A DNA stretch of 64,000 nucleotides from an uncultured Gammaproteobacteria bacterium (GTDB lineage: Bacteria > Pseudomonadota > Gammaproteobacteria > Pseudomonadales > Pseudohongiellaceae): contig CAILUG010000019.1 in NCBI GenBank assembly GCA_903837345.1, positions 1-64,000 of the forward strand, in the 5' to 3' direction. The number at the start of each line of letters is the position of its first letter. Positions within the stretch are counted from its first letter, which is position 1. Under the pieces are notes generated by a model. The model was not told the origin of the DNA. It saw only the letters and a list, made by a program, of their open reading frames with translations, and did no database searches. The position numbers and the translations under genes were made by a program. Positions 8,080 through 20,943 of the stretch are shown here, one piece after another.

Positions 8080-8853
8080 ATGCGTTCAGTTCTGACTTTG
8101 ACAGCAATCCCGCTGCTTTTGGCTGCCCGGGCACAGGCCGCTCTGCCCGATGAATTCCAGGTCTACACTGACGACATCAACAAGCCGAAAGAGTTCGGGC
8201 TGGAATTGCATGTCAACAGCACCCCGGACGGGGTGAGCCAGCAGGCTTATCCGGGCGAGATCGTCGCCAATCACGGTGTGCGCATGACGCCGGAATTTTC
8301 CTACGGCCTCAATGAGGATTTCGAGGCCGGCCTTTACGTGCCGACTTCACTCAACAATGGTGACTGGCGCATCGCCGGATTCAAATTGCGCATGAAATGG
8401 CTGCCGCTGAAAGTGGTAGACGGCCAGGGCTGGTTCGCCGGCGCCAATCTGGAACTGAGCGATGTTTCGACCCGCTTCGAAGGTGCGCGTTACAACGCAG
8501 AATTGCGCACGATGATCGGCTACCGCGTGGATGAATGGTTGTTTGCCATTAATCCGGTATTTGGCACCACGCTGTCGCACAGCCAGGAAAATCCGCAGCC
8601 GCGCAATCCCGATTTTTCGCTCGGCTACAAGGTGTCGCGCAACGTGGCTGACGGCATTGATCTGGGCCTGGAGTATTACAACGAGAAAGGCTCGTGGCAC
8701 CGGTTCGATCCCGGCAGCGAGCAGAGCAAGATGTTGTTCCTTGCGGCTGACATCACCAAAGGACCTTTGCCGTTCAACATCGGTATCGGCCGCGGGCTGA
8801 ACGACAACACCGACCGTTGGACGGTGAAAATGATTTTTGAAATCCCGTGGTGA
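8080..8853 (+). CDS. predicted outer-membrane beta-barrel protein
   Basis: I choose ATG 8080 because AAGGA precedes it and it gives a signal peptide (MRSVLTLTAIPLLLAARAQA); the frame is open further upstream but through the repeat tract. The 257-residue product alternates polar and hydrophobic residues in short strands (FGLELHVNST, FEAGLYVPTS, WRIAGFKLRMKW, WFAGANLELS) and ends with aromatic FEIPW, as expected for a barrel assembled by Bam. No family name is certain; similar proteins are annotated as porin or transporter-like. It is divergent from the DUF6152-type pair. Confidence 0.65.
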   Translation: MRSVLTLTAIPLLLAARAQAALPDEFQVYTDDINKPKEFGLELHVNSTPDGVSQQAYPGEIVANHGVRMTPEFSYGLNEDFEAGLYVPTSLNNGDWRIAGFKLRMKWLPLKVVDGQGWFAGANLELSDVSTRFEGARYNAELRTMIGYRVDEWLFAINPVFGTTLSHSQENPQPRNPDFSLGYKVSRNVADGIDLGLEYYNEKGSWHRFDPGSEQSKMLFLAADITKGPLPFNIGIGRGLNDNTDRWTVKMIFEIPW

Positions 8854-8880
8854 AATGCGGGTCCTGTTTTATTGCTCTAC

Positions 8881-8979
8881 GACCCGGAGCCCGCAAGGGG
8901 GCCTAGCCAGGGTGGCTGGCTCGGTCGCTGTTCGCTCCTCACCACCACCCAGGCTCTCCCCCTTGCTCATTTGGCGCGG
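8881..8979 (+). repeat. hairpin repeat, copy A (forward)
   Basis: This 99-bp unit forms a long imperfect hairpin: GCAAGGGGG and AGCCaGGGTGG pair with CCACCCaGGCT and CCCCCTTGC. The loop carries GTCGCTGTTCGCTCCTC. It matches copy B at 9893-9991 in inverted orientation with six mismatches counted by eye. It lacks the TCAGAGTC terminal repeats seen on copies B and C. It lies just after the outer-membrane gene and may also act as that gene's terminator. Confidence 0.8.
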
Positions 8980-9017
8980 AAAGAGCGTGTTTTGCTTTGA
9001 TTCAGGATTCTGAATTT

Positions 9018-9848
9018 CTATTCGCCAAGAAAGCGGGCTGCTTCGCTATTGAATACTGCAGTGGTCGGCATATTTTGATGGATAGTTCCTCGCACAATCA
9101 CTAGCCGGCCCTGGCTAAGGTTGCGTGATATCTCCTGGAAATGTTCCGCTTTGATCAGATCTTGTTCCGCTTCGAACAAGAGCACCGGAGCCTTGATCAT
9201 GTGCAATTGTTGCAGCGAGATGTGCGGCTCTTCGAGATCCTGTGCAATCTGGCGTTGCAAGCGGCTCCAGTTCTGGCTTTTGTCGCCGCTCGCAAGCTTG
9301 TCGTTCACATAGGCGAGGCCTTGTTTCATGTTGGCGAGCAGCTCGTCTACCAACGCGTCCGGCCGCAGGTTGGGCGATGCCGCCACGATGCGGTTCACTT
9401 TGTCCGGATGCCGGATGCCCATCAGCAGCGCGATGATGCCGCCATCGCTGTGTCCCAACAGATCAGCCTTGGAGATGTGTTCATGGTCGAGCAAAGCTGC
9501 AGCATCATCGGCCTGTAACTCGAAGGTGAAGCGTTCCTTGCCGTCGTCACTCTTGCCGCGCCCGCGCCCGTCCAAGGCAATTACCTGATGCGAACCAGAG
9601 AAGTAAGCGATCTGGCAGGACATGCTGACAATCGATCCGTCGTTGCCGTGCATGATGAGGAGAGGCGGCCCCTGCCCGTAAATTTCGTAATACAGGCGGA
9701 CGCCATTCACAGTCGCGTAGTGACCAGCGGCGGCATTGTTGCCATAGCGGATGGGAGAAGGACAGGGTGATGATTGCGAGAGTGCTACGTCAGAGCTGAG
9801 CGCGATGCTGAACAGCCCCATCAGGTACCAGAAGACAGGTCGCATCAC
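9018..9848 (-). CDS. alpha/beta hydrolase, exported
   Basis: The 276-residue protein starts with a signal peptide (hydrophobic to about residue 24, ending ALSQ) and then a classic alpha/beta-hydrolase fold. The oxyanion-hole HG is in LLIMHGND, the nucleophile elbow is GHSDGG (serine in GxSxG), an acid follows in LFEAEQDLI and the catalytic histidine is in GTIHQNMP. It probably acts in the periplasm on a small ester or related substrate. The gene is flanked on both sides by inverted copies of the same hairpin repeat, which suggests the segment was inserted or rearranged as a unit. Confidence 0.82.
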   Translation of the reverse strand: MMRPVFWYLMGLFSIALSSDVALSQSSPCPSPIRYGNNAAAGHYATVNGVRLYYEIYGQGPPLLIMHGNDGSIVSMSCQIAYFSGSHQVIALDGRGRGKSDDGKERFTFELQADDAAALLDHEHISKADLLGHSDGGIIALLMGIRHPDKVNRIVAASPNLRPDALVDELLANMKQGLAYVNDKLASGDKSQNWSRLQRQIAQDLEEPHISLQQLHMIKAPVLLFEAEQDLIKAEHFQEISRNLSQGRLVIVRGTIHQNMPTTAVFNSEAARFLGE

Positions 9849-9860
9849 CGTTATCCTCGT

Positions 9861-10018
9861 GAAATTTGAGTCAGAGTCACATTACCTTCTATCCGCACCA
9901 AATGAGCAAGGGGGAGAGCCGGGGTGGTGGTGAGGAGCGGACAGCGACCGAACCAGCCACCCCGGCTAGGCCCCCTTGCGGGCTTCGGGTCAAAGTAATG
10001 TGGCTCTGACTCGATTTC
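9861..10018 (-). mobile_element. MITE-like hairpin element, copy B, with terminal inverted repeats
   Basis: The ends are inverted repeats: GAGTCAGAGTCACATTA on the left and GAGTCAGAGCCACATTA (reverse-complemented) on the right, preceded by GAAAT on both sides. Inside lies the 99-bp hairpin unit (9893-9991) with loop GTCGCTGTCCGCTCCTC on the minus strand. It has no coding capacity. The right terminal repeat overlaps the last bases of ubiD and supplies its TGA. It is likely mobilised in trans, but no transposase for it is in the window. Confidence 0.72.
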
Positions 10019-11477
10019 AAATTCCCAGATCTTTCCAGAGCTCATCAACCCGAGCTTTCACTTCCGCACTCATGCTGATCGGCCGTCCCCATTCACGCGT
10101 GGTTTCCGGCCCCATCTTGGTAGTGGCATCAAAACCCATTTTGGAACCAAGCCCTGATTTCGGCGAAGCAAAATCCAGATAATCGATCGGCGTGTTTTCC
10201 ATGCTGATGGTGTCGCGCACCGGATCCATGCGCGTGGTCATCGCCCAGATCACGTCTTTCCAGTCGCGGATGTTGATGTCGGCGTCGACCACAATCACGA
10301 ATTTCGTATACATGAACTGGCGCAGGAACGACCACACGCCCATCATCACGCGCTTGGCATGGCCGGGGTATTGTTTGCGGATGCTGACAATCGCCAGCCG
10401 GTACGAACAACCTTCCGGCGGCAGATAGAAATCCACGATCTCCGGATACTGTTTCTGGATGATCGGCACAAACACTTCATTGAGCGCAACGCCCAGTATC
10501 GCCGGCTCATCCGGCGGCCGGCCGGTGTAGGTGCTGTGATAGATCGGATTCTTGCGATGGGTAATCGTGGTGACTGTGAACACCGGAAATTTTTCAACTT
10601 CGTTGTAATAGCCGGTGTGATCACCGAACGGACCTTCGTCGGCGAGGTCGCCAGGATGGATCACGCCTTCGAGAATGATTTCGGCAGTGGCCGGCACCTG
10701 CAGATTGCAGGTGAGGGCTTTCGCCACTTCGGTTTTGCTGCCGCGCAACAAGCCGGCGAAACCATATTCTGACAGCGTGTCGGGTATCGGTGTCACGGTC
10801 GCCAGTGTGGTTGCAGGATCAGCGCCAAGCGCCACCACTACCGGAAACGGCTGGCCAGGATGCTGTTCCTGGAAGTCCCTGAAATCGAGCGCGCCACCGC
10901 GATGCGACAACCAGCGCATGATCAACCGGTTCTTGCCGGTTTTCTGCATGCGATAAATGCCGAGATTCTGCCGTTCTTTCAGCGGGCCGCGTGTAATCAC
11001 CAGCGGCCAGGTCATCAGCGGCCCCACGTCGTCGGGCCAGCAGGTTTGAATCGGCAACATATCGAGATCGACCTGATCGCCCGTCAGCACTACTTCCTGA
11101 CATACTGGCCTGCTTACTTCTTTGGGAGCGAGATTGAGCGCCTGCCTGAACAGCGGCGCCTTGTCGAGCAGATCCCGAAACCCTTTTGGCGGTTCCGGCT
11201 CTTTCAGAAATGCCAGCAGCTTGCCAACATCACGCAGTGATGCCACATCCTGCTGCCCCATCGCCAACGCAACCCGTTTCGGCGTGCCGAACAAGTTGCC
11301 AAGCACCGGCATCGCATAACCTGTGGGATTTTCAAACAGCAGCGCCGGCCCTTCCGCCCGCAAAGTGCGGTCGCAGATTTCCGTCATTTCCAGTTTCGGA
11401 TCGACAGGAACCTTGATGCGTTTTAATTCACCGGACTTTTCGAGGTAAGCAAGAAATTCACGAAGATCGCTGAACAT
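10017..11477 (-). CDS. ubiD: UbiD family decarboxylase (3-octaprenyl-4-hydroxybenzoate carboxy-lyase)
   Basis: UbiD removes the carboxyl group from polyprenyl-hydroxybenzoate in ubiquinone synthesis using prenylated FMN made by UbiX. The 486-residue protein is full length and shows [20 protein letters not shown] at the start, IYRMQ plus RWLSHRGGA near the middle (prFMN and metal binding), [11 protein letters not shown] containing the catalytic glutamate region, and a DIREFD-like tail replaced by [16 protein letters not shown]. The final codons run GGAATTTGA into the repeat element, so the natural C-terminus may have been slightly altered. It lies after rho, as in Pseudomonas. Confidence 0.95.
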   Translation of the reverse strand: MFSDLREFLAYLEKSGELKRIKVPVDPKLEMTEICDRTLRAEGPALLFENPTGYAMPVLGNLFGTPKRVALAMGQQDVASLRDVGKLLAFLKEPEPPKGFRDLLDKAPLFRQALNLAPKEVSRPVCQEVVLTGDQVDLDMLPIQTCWPDDVGPLMTWPLVITRGPLKERQNLGIYRMQKTGKNRLIMRWLSHRGGALDFRDFQEQHPGQPFPVVVALGADPATTLATVTPIPDTLSEYGFAGLLRGSKTEVAKALTCNLQVPATAEIILEGVIHPGDLADEGPFGDHTGYYNEVEKFPVFTVTTITHRKNPIYHSTYTGRPPDEPAILGVALNEVFVPIIQKQYPEIVDFYLPPEGCSYRLAIVSIRKQYPGHAKRVMMGVWSFLRQFMYTKFVIVVDADINIRDWKDVIWAMTTRMDPVRDTISMENTPIDYLDFASPKSGLGSKMGFDATTKMGPETTREWGRPISMSAEVKARVDELWKDLGI

Positions 11478-11505
11478 GGGTTTTTGGATATATCACGAAG
11501 CTTGA

Positions 11506-11650
11506 AGTGTCAGAGTCGAATTGGGTTCAGTGTGCAGCCAATCGCTTGCGCTCCCCAGTCGTGCATCCGTCGCTTCCGCTCCTCCTTGGCACGACTGGCT
11601 CGCCGCGATCGGCTTTCAGGCTTTGGAGTTATTCGACTCTGACTCCAATT
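11506..11650 (+). mobile_element. MITE-like hairpin element, copy C
   Basis: The ends are inverted repeats built on GTCAGAGTCGAAT (left about 11508-11520, right about 11631-11645). Inside are nested stems: AGCCAATCGC with GCGATCGGCT, and a perfect 10-bp stem CCAGTCGTGC (11555-11564) with GCACGACTGG (11589-11598). The loop contains GTCGCTTCCGCTCCTC, one base shorter than the loop of copy B. It fills the gap between rho and ubiD and has no ORF. The stem sequence differs from copies A and B while loop and ends are conserved. Confidence 0.7.
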
Positions 11651-11675
11651 TCCCGACTCCGACACCTATTTGCGC

Positions 11676-13376
<1,701 letters not shown>

Positions 13377-13784
13377 GGTAAGGGTGCGGGTATTAATGGG
13401 AATAACCTGGATTAGTCAGAGGGTTGATGGGTACTTGCGGAATTGCAAGCGTGCGGATGCTGTTGGTGCGAACAGTGCGAATATGAAAATACCGTTTGTT
13501 GTTTGGTTTGGTTTTTTAACTGTTTGGGTTTAACGGTCTGAATGACAGTTGAATTTGCTAGCAGACCCGCTCGGTTGGCTAAGTGTCAGGCGGGAATACT
13601 GCTAAAGGAAAAGGGGTTTGGAGCGAGAGATGGCTGAAATCTAGCACCGTATTTTCAGGATGTCCAGAAAATATTATGGCTGATTCGGCGGTTTTTCAGA
13701 GGGTGCAAGGATGATGCAAAAGCGTAAACATTGTTATCAAGGTGCCGGAATTCTGACGCCGGCACCTTGATGCAGAACGGTGGC
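13377..13784. other. 408-bp rho leader / trxA trailer gap
   Basis: No gene is evident on either strand. The rho end should carry its promoter and leader, but no convincing -35/-10 pair was found. The trxA end carries the 12-bp inverted repeat described separately. Long rho leaders are known in E. coli to be involved in autoregulation, so a similar role is possible here. Confidence 0.5.
13737..13770 (-). terminator. 12-bp inverted repeat after trxA, probable terminator
   Basis: TCAAGGTGCCGG (13737-13748) and CCGGCACCTTGA (13759-13770) form a perfect 12-bp stem with a 10-base loop, 15 bases past the trxA stop. A strong U-run does not follow on the minus strand, so it is not a textbook intrinsic terminator and may instead protect the trxA mRNA 3' end. 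Confidence 0.5.
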
Positions 13785-14114
13785 TCAGATGGTGCTGTCA
13801 ATGAAAGCAGACAACTGCGATTTGCTCATGGCGCCCACTTTCTTGCCGGCGATTTCGCCGTTCTTGAACAGGATGAGTGTCGGGATGCCTTTGACATTGA
13901 ACTTGGGTGCAGTGGCAGGATTGGCATCCACATCCATCTTGCAGATCTTGAGCTTGCCGGCATATTCCTCGGCCAGTTCATCCAGCACAGGCGCGATCAT
14001 TTTGCAGGGGCCGCACCAAGTGGCCCAGAAATCCACCAGCACGGGGCCGGATGCTTTCAAAACATCTTGTTCGAAACTGTCATCAGTGATGTGACTGAGA
14101 TGCTGACTACTCAT
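13785..14114 (-). CDS. trxA: thioredoxin 1
   Basis: TrxA is the small cytosolic disulfide reductase recycled by thioredoxin reductase. The 109-residue protein has active site WCGPC at 33-37, the preceding VLVDFWA strand, the cis-proline segment [12 protein letters not shown] and a [11 protein letters not shown]-terminal helix, all as in E. coli. I place the start at ATG 14114 ([14 protein letters not shown]), which matches family length; an in-frame start at 14153 adds 13 atypical residues. A plausible promoter lies just upstream. It precedes rho in the same direction. Confidence 0.96.
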   Translation of the reverse strand: MSSQHLSHITDDSFEQDVLKASGPVLVDFWATWCGPCKMIAPVLDELAEEYAGKLKICKMDVDANPATAPKFNVKGIPTLILFKNGEIAGKKVGAMSKSQLSAFIDSTI

Positions 14115-14152
14115 AAATGTACCTGTTGAAGTAACTGTTGCCTTGCTTGCCA

Positions 14153-14180
14153 ATAATAAGGGCTAAGGGTCGGGAATCAA
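14153..14180 (-). promoter_or_regulatory. putative sigma-70 promoter of trxA
   Basis: On the minus strand TTGATT and TATTAT are separated by 16 bases, about 40 bases upstream of the chosen trxA start. Both boxes match the consensus at four or five of six positions. If it is the real promoter, it rules out the longer trxA start at 14153. Confidence 0.45.
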
Positions 14181-14223
14181 GCGAACTACGATAAATAAGC
14201 TCTATCACACCGATAGACCGGGA

Positions 14224-16330
<2,107 letters not shown>

Positions 16331-16334
<4 letters not shown>

Positions 16335-16660
16335 CGACCTTGTTTACCGTCGAACAGAGTGGTGATGAACTGTGGTGGACCATGCAGGAACTGACTGTCA
16401 GCAGTGCGCTGGATGCAGGGTTCATCGAGCAATGTGTCGAATTGGGACTCATTGAAGTGCAGGGCCCGCCGTTGCAATGGCGTTTCAACAGTGAAGGCCG
16501 GCTGCGACTGCAGAAAGCCTGGCGACTGCATCAGGACCTGGAGCTGCATGTGAGTGCGTTGCCACTGGTGCTGCAACTGATTGAAGAACTCGATGAGCTG
16601 CGCCAGCGCGCGGAAAACCTGCGTGTACGCTTGCATCGCTGGGAAGGCGGCGGCCTGTAG
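16331..16660 (+). CDS. cbpM: chaperone modulator CbpM
   Basis: The 109-residue protein fits CbpM, which binds the J-domain of CbpA and inhibits its co-chaperone and DNA-binding activity. It contains LTVSSALDAGFIEQCVELGLIE near the start, a MerR-like helical segment with GRLRLQKAWRLHQDLELH, and a C-terminal helix LIEELDELRQRAENLRVRL. Its start overlaps the end of cbpA (ATGA), a sign of translational coupling and balanced amounts of the two partners. Confidence 0.9.
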
Positions 16661-16747
16661 GCATGGATTACACGGCGTGAAAGCGTTGCAGTGCTGGTCA
16701 ATCCCGGCTAAGGGCGCCGGGCCGAACAATCAACGGAAATCGCTGTC

Positions 16748-18568
16748 ATGGAAAAAAAACACCAATTCAATTTTGCCTATCTGGTGATCGCACTGTGGGC
16801 GATTGTGTTGTTCCAGTACTGGTTCGGGCCGGCTGCGCAACGCGCCGACATCAGCTACAGCCAGTTTGAAACCTATCTGCAGCAGGGCAAGATCAAACAG
16901 GTGGCAGTGGATGACCGCTACATCCACGGCGAGTTCAAGGATGCAATAGAGGGCAAGACCCGCTTCATCACCCCGCGACTGGAGATAGCGCTGGCTGACA
17001 AACTGGCCCGGCACCAGGTGGAATACACTGGCGTTGTGCAAGATACCTTTCTTGCTTCCGTCATTTCCTGGGTAGCGCCCACACTGCTGTTCCTGTTCGG
17101 CTGGTTCTTCCTGTTCCGCCGCTTTGCCGACAAGCAGGGCATGGGTGGTTTGATGAGCATCGGCAAAAGCCGTGCGCGCGTGATGGTGGAGAAAAGCACT
17201 GGTGTGTCGTTTGCCGATGTGGCCGGTGTTGATGAAGCCAAACAGGAACTGGTGGAAGTGGTGCAATTCCTGAAAGAGCCGGAACATTTCCGGCGGCTCG
17301 GCGCCCGCATCCCGAAGGGCGTATTGCTGGTGGGCCCGCCTGGCACCGGCAAAACCTTGCTGGCACGGGCAGTGGCAGGTGAAGCCAAAGTGCCGTTCTT
17401 TTCGATCAGCGGCTCGGAATTCATCGAGATGTTTGTGGGCGTGGGTGCTGCACGCGTGCGCGATTTGTTTGAGCAGGCCAAGGAGCAGGCGCCGGCGATC
17501 ATCTTCATCGACGAACTCGATGCGCTCGGTCGTGCACGTGGCATCGGTCCGGTGGCTGGTGGCCATGACGAACGCGAACAAACCCTGAATCAGCTGCTGG
17601 CCGAGATGGACGGCTTCAATACTGCCGTGGGCGTGATCATTCTGGCCGCCACCAACCGTCCGGAAATCCTCGACCCGGCGTTATTGCGGGCCGGCCGCTT
17701 CGATCGGCAGGTGCTGGTGGACAGGCCCGACAAAATCGGCCGTGAACAGATCCTGCGCGTGCATCTGCAGAAGATCCAGCTGGATCCGGCGCTGGATGTT
17801 GCCACTGTCGCAGCGCTGACCACCGGCTTCACCGGTGCCGATCTGGCCAATCTCGTCAACGAAGCTGCCATCGTTGCCACCCGCCGCAATGGCGATAAAG
17901 TGATTCTTGATGATTTCGTCAGTGCGATTGAGCGTATTGTCGCCGGCCTCGAAAAGCGCAATCGCCTGATTAACCCCAACGAAAAGAGCATAGTCGCCCA
18001 TCATGAAATGGGGCATGCGCTGGTCGGCATGCTGCTGAATCCCAATCAGCCGATCCAGAAGGTGTCGGTGATTCCGCGCGGCATTGGCGCGCTTGGCTAT
18101 ACCATCCAGCGGCCTTCCGAAGACCGCTATCTGCTCAGCAGCCAGGAGCTGCGCGACCGCATGACCGTGCTGCTGGCCGGACGTGCCGCCGAACAACTGA
18201 TATTCAATGAAGTCACTACCGGCGCGGCCGACGATCTGGTCAAGGCCACCGATATCGCGCGGGCAATGGTGCTGCGTTATGGCATGTCAGCTGAAGTCGG
18301 TCTGCAATCGCTGGAAATGCAGCAGCCGCTGTTTCTGGAGCAGAACCAGATGCCGATGAACCAGGATCACGGACCGCAAATGGCAGAGCGCATCTCTCAC
18401 GCGGTGGGCGCCTTGCTGGATGTCGCCATTGCGCGTGCCACCGAATTGCTGCAGCAGAATGTTGTGCTGTTGAAGGATGCTGCCCGGCAGTTGATGCAGA
18501 AGGAAACACTGAACGAGCAGGAACTGAAAGAGTTCAGCCAGCAATTGCGACAGCCGCCCCGACCGTAG
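16748..18568 (+). CDS. FtsH-like ATP-dependent zinc metalloprotease (second-type FtsH)
   Basis: The 606-residue protein has the full FtsH plan: membrane helices at about 9-26 and 103-124 around a short periplasmic domain, AAA+ ATPase with Walker A GPPGTGKT (about 196-203), [14 protein letters not shown] as Walker B, an SRH segment [12 protein letters not shown], and a protease domain with HEMGH (419-423) plus the third-ligand region [11 protein letters not shown]. Canonical FtsH has HEAGH. Its place after cbpA-cbpM, not after ftsJ, suggests a paralogue devoted to protein quality control in stress; that role is inference. Confidence 0.88.
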   Translation: MEKKHQFNFAYLVIALWAIVLFQYWFGPAAQRADISYSQFETYLQQGKIKQVAVDDRYIHGEFKDAIEGKTRFITPRLEIALADKLARHQVEYTGVVQDTFLASVISWVAPTLLFLFGWFFLFRRFADKQGMGGLMSIGKSRARVMVEKSTGVSFADVAGVDEAKQELVEVVQFLKEPEHFRRLGARIPKGVLLVGPPGTGKTLLARAVAGEAKVPFFSISGSEFIEMFVGVGAARVRDLFEQAKEQAPAIIFIDELDALGRARGIGPVAGGHDEREQTLNQLLAEMDGFNTAVGVIILAATNRPEILDPALLRAGRFDRQVLVDRPDKIGREQILRVHLQKIQLDPALDVATVAALTTGFTGADLANLVNEAAIVATRRNGDKVILDDFVSAIERIVAGLEKRNRLINPNEKSIVAHHEMGHALVGMLLNPNQPIQKVSVIPRGIGALGYTIQRPSEDRYLLSSQELRDRMTVLLAGRAAEQLIFNEVTTGAADDLVKATDIARAMVLRYGMSAEVGLQSLEMQQPLFLEQNQMPMNQDHGPQMAERISHAVGALLDVAIARATELLQQNVVLLKDAARQLMQKETLNEQELKEFSQQLRQPPRP

Positions 18569-18601
18569 CAGCAGTGGTGGAATCCGGATGCCTCTGAACG
18601 A

Positions 18602-19117
18602 TCAGGCTTTTCGTCGAGCCTGCCACACACACACTGCAAGCAGCATCACAAAGCCCACCAGCGCCAGTTGCGGAATCGTGAAGAAGTGGAACAGTGGATC
18701 GCGCCAGGTGATTTCGGCGCAGCTGCCATCGCCGTAGAACAGCGCTTTGAGGATGCGCTTCATCGGAAAATCGGCTTCCCACATGTAGGCAAGGCCGGGT
18801 TCGCAGGCAGGCACGCGGTCTGGCGGCAACATCTGCAAATGGATTTGCTGGATCGCAAAGCCGCCACCGATCACTGCCATCAATCCCGACAACAAGCCGT
18901 AAACGGTGCGACCACGCGCGCCCGGGTTGTGGATGGCTCCGATCAAGGCGATCACACCGGTGGCGATGAAGAAAACACGCTGCATGATGCAAAGCGGGCA
19001 AGGCTCCAGCATCAATGCATTTTCCATGTAGAGCGCAATGGCAATCATCGCTGCACAGAACAGGAAGATATAAAGGTTGACCAGTCGTGGTTTCAAAATG
19101 GTTGTTGCAGCACTCAT
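18602..19117 (-). CDS. dsbB: disulfide bond formation protein B
   Basis: DsbB reoxidises periplasmic DsbA and passes electrons to quinone. The 171-residue protein has four membrane helices and both cysteine pairs: C40-x-x-C43 in LEPCPLCIMQR after helix 1, and C105 (VPACEPG) with C133 (GDGSCAE) in the second periplasmic loop. A conserved arginine for quinone binding follows the first pair. It stands alone, convergent with the FtsH-like gene. Confidence 0.95.
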   Translation of the reverse strand: MSAATTILKPRLVNLYIFLFCAAMIAIALYMENALMLEPCPLCIMQRVFFIATGVIALIGAIHNPGARGRTVYGLLSGLMAVIGGGFAIQQIHLQMLPPDRVPACEPGLAYMWEADFPMKRILKALFYGDGSCAEITWRDPLFHFFTIPQLALVGFVMLLAVCVWQARRKA

Positions 19118-19144
19118 CGGCCGGCTCCGTTATGCACGTGCATG

Positions 19145-20770
19145 TTATTTGTTGTTGAATTGTTGCAGATAGGCGGCAAAGTCCATGGTATCACCGGCCT
19201 CAATCGTTGCGCGCTCCTTGTTGGAGGTCGCGGACATCAGCAGGAATTCCTCTATTTTCGCCGCTGGCATCGAAAGGCTGCGGAAATAATCACTGTTGGC
19301 AAGTGACTGGTTCATTGCGAAGCGGAAGTAGGAAGTCTTGAGTTCACGCATGCGCTCAAGCACGCGGGCTGACGGCGTCAGACTGCTGTTGTCGATCTTG
19401 CCCTGCTGTGCCCTGGTGGCAGCCTGATGGGTGTTGAGGGAATGGGCGCGGTCAAGCAGGCCGGCAGTGGCCTCCACTCCTTTCAGTATTTCGTGGGCCC
19501 AGGCAGTGAGCGAAAGTGACATGCCATCGCGCTGCAGCTGCAGGCGGGGTTCACGACCGCGCCGCACGACGGTTTTGAGGTTGGCATCGATTTCTGCGGA
19601 TTCGGTGGGCGAAGAGGGCGGGCTCGGCTGCAACACGCAATAAACCAGGAAGCTGTTGAGGAACAGCATGGTTTCTTCATCAATGCCCACTGGCAGGAAC
19701 GGATTCAGATCGAGGCAGCGCACTTCTATGTATTCAACACCATGGTTGCGCAACGCTGTCACCGGCCGCTCGTCGGGGCCTGGAATGCGTTTGGGTCTGA
19801 TGGTGCTGTAGAACTCGGCTTCCATCTGCAGGATGTTGCTGTTGACCTGTGCCGGCGAGCCGTCTTCGCACACGAAAGTGGCATAGGCTGCATAAGGTGT
19901 CTTGATGGCTTTGGTGAGGCCGTCAGTGTAATCAGCCAGACTGTTGTAGTTGATGGTGAGGCCTGATTGCGCCTTGCTGGTGTAGCCCAGATCGCCCATG
20001 CGGAGCGAGGTGCCATAAGGCATGAACAGGCTGCCATCATCGAAGTTTTCCAGGCCATGATTGGGGTTGTTGCGCACAAAACTTTTGCACAACGCCGGCG
20101 AAGCACCAAACAGGTAGAGCAATAACCACGACAAGCGGCGAAAATTGCGGATCAGTGCGAAATATTGGGCAGTGCGAAACTCTTCGAGTTCTTCTGATGA
20201 GCCTTTCAGCTCATGCAGGATTTTCCAGAAGCTGTCGGGCAGAGAAAAATTGTAGTGGATGCCGGCGATGGTTTGCATGGTGCGGCCGTAACGGTAGCCA
20301 AGGCCTTTGCGATACAGCGTTTTCAGCTGGGCAATGTTGGAAGTGCCATAGCGGGCCAGCGGAATCTTGTCCTTGTCGGCGATCACGCATGGCATGCTGG
20401 AAGTCCACAGCAGCTCTTCGCGCGGCAACTGCGTGAACGTGAAAGTGTGCAGATCGGACAGGAAGTGCACGGTATCCGCAGGATTGCGGAACACCGGCGT
20501 GATGAACTCCATCAGCGCTTCCGAAAAATCAGTGGTGATACAGGCATGCGTCAGCGCCGAGCCGAGACCGGCCGGGTGCGGGGTCTGCGCCAGATGTCCG
20601 CTGGGATCGACCCGCAGACTTTCTTTCTCGACACCGTGGCTGATGGCAGACAGCGCAGCAAGGCCGAACGGTTGCCTCAGTTTATTGAGGTAAATCTGTA
20701 ATTGTTCAGACAAAACAAAATTCCCAAAAGAGTGCTGAGGTCTGCTGCTGTTATGGGGCCCAAATGGCAA
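19145..20770 (-). CDS. gshA: glutamate-cysteine ligase
   Basis: GshA makes gamma-glutamylcysteine, the first step of glutathione synthesis. The protein belongs to the proteobacterial type with HGVEKESLRVDPSGHLAQTPHP near the start, THACITTDFSEALMEFITP, YGRTMQTIAGIHYNFS (ATP/substrate region) and YIEVRCLDLNPF. The first ATG (20770) gives 541 residues; a TTG at 20713 would start at LSEQLQIYLNKL, closer to the family N-terminus, and is a serious alternative. It runs in the same direction as dsbB but with its own gap upstream. Confidence 0.95.
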   Translation of the reverse strand: MPFGPHNSSRPQHSFGNFVLSEQLQIYLNKLRQPFGLAALSAISHGVEKESLRVDPSGHLAQTPHPAGLGSALTHACITTDFSEALMEFITPVFRNPADTVHFLSDLHTFTFTQLPREELLWTSSMPCVIADKDKIPLARYGTSNIAQLKTLYRKGLGYRYGRTMQTIAGIHYNFSLPDSFWKILHELKGSSEELEEFRTAQYFALIRNFRRLSWLLLYLFGASPALCKSFVRNNPNHGLENFDDGSLFMPYGTSLRMGDLGYTSKAQSGLTINYNSLADYTDGLTKAIKTPYAAYATFVCEDGSPAQVNSNILQMEAEFYSTIRPKRIPGPDERPVTALRNHGVEYIEVRCLDLNPFLPVGIDEETMLFLNSFLVYCVLQPSPPSSPTESAEIDANLKTVVRRGREPRLQLQRDGMSLSLTAWAHEILKGVEATAGLLDRAHSLNTHQAATRAQQGKIDNSSLTPSARVLERMRELKTSYFRFAMNQSLANSDYFRSLSMPAAKIEEFLLMSATSNKERATIEAGDTMDFAAYLQQFNNK

Positions 20771-20943
20771 CAGTCAATGGCTGCCAGAAGAGGGGTCGGC
20801 TCTCGTTGTAGTTTCAGACCGGGGTAGTGCAAGTATGGAAAAACCAAGGAAATTATTGTGGCTTTGTAGTTCCCGACTCGTACAGCAGGCCGGGATTATG
20901 CCACAGGATTGTTGGTAGCAAAGCGGGATGATGAGTCAGCTTG

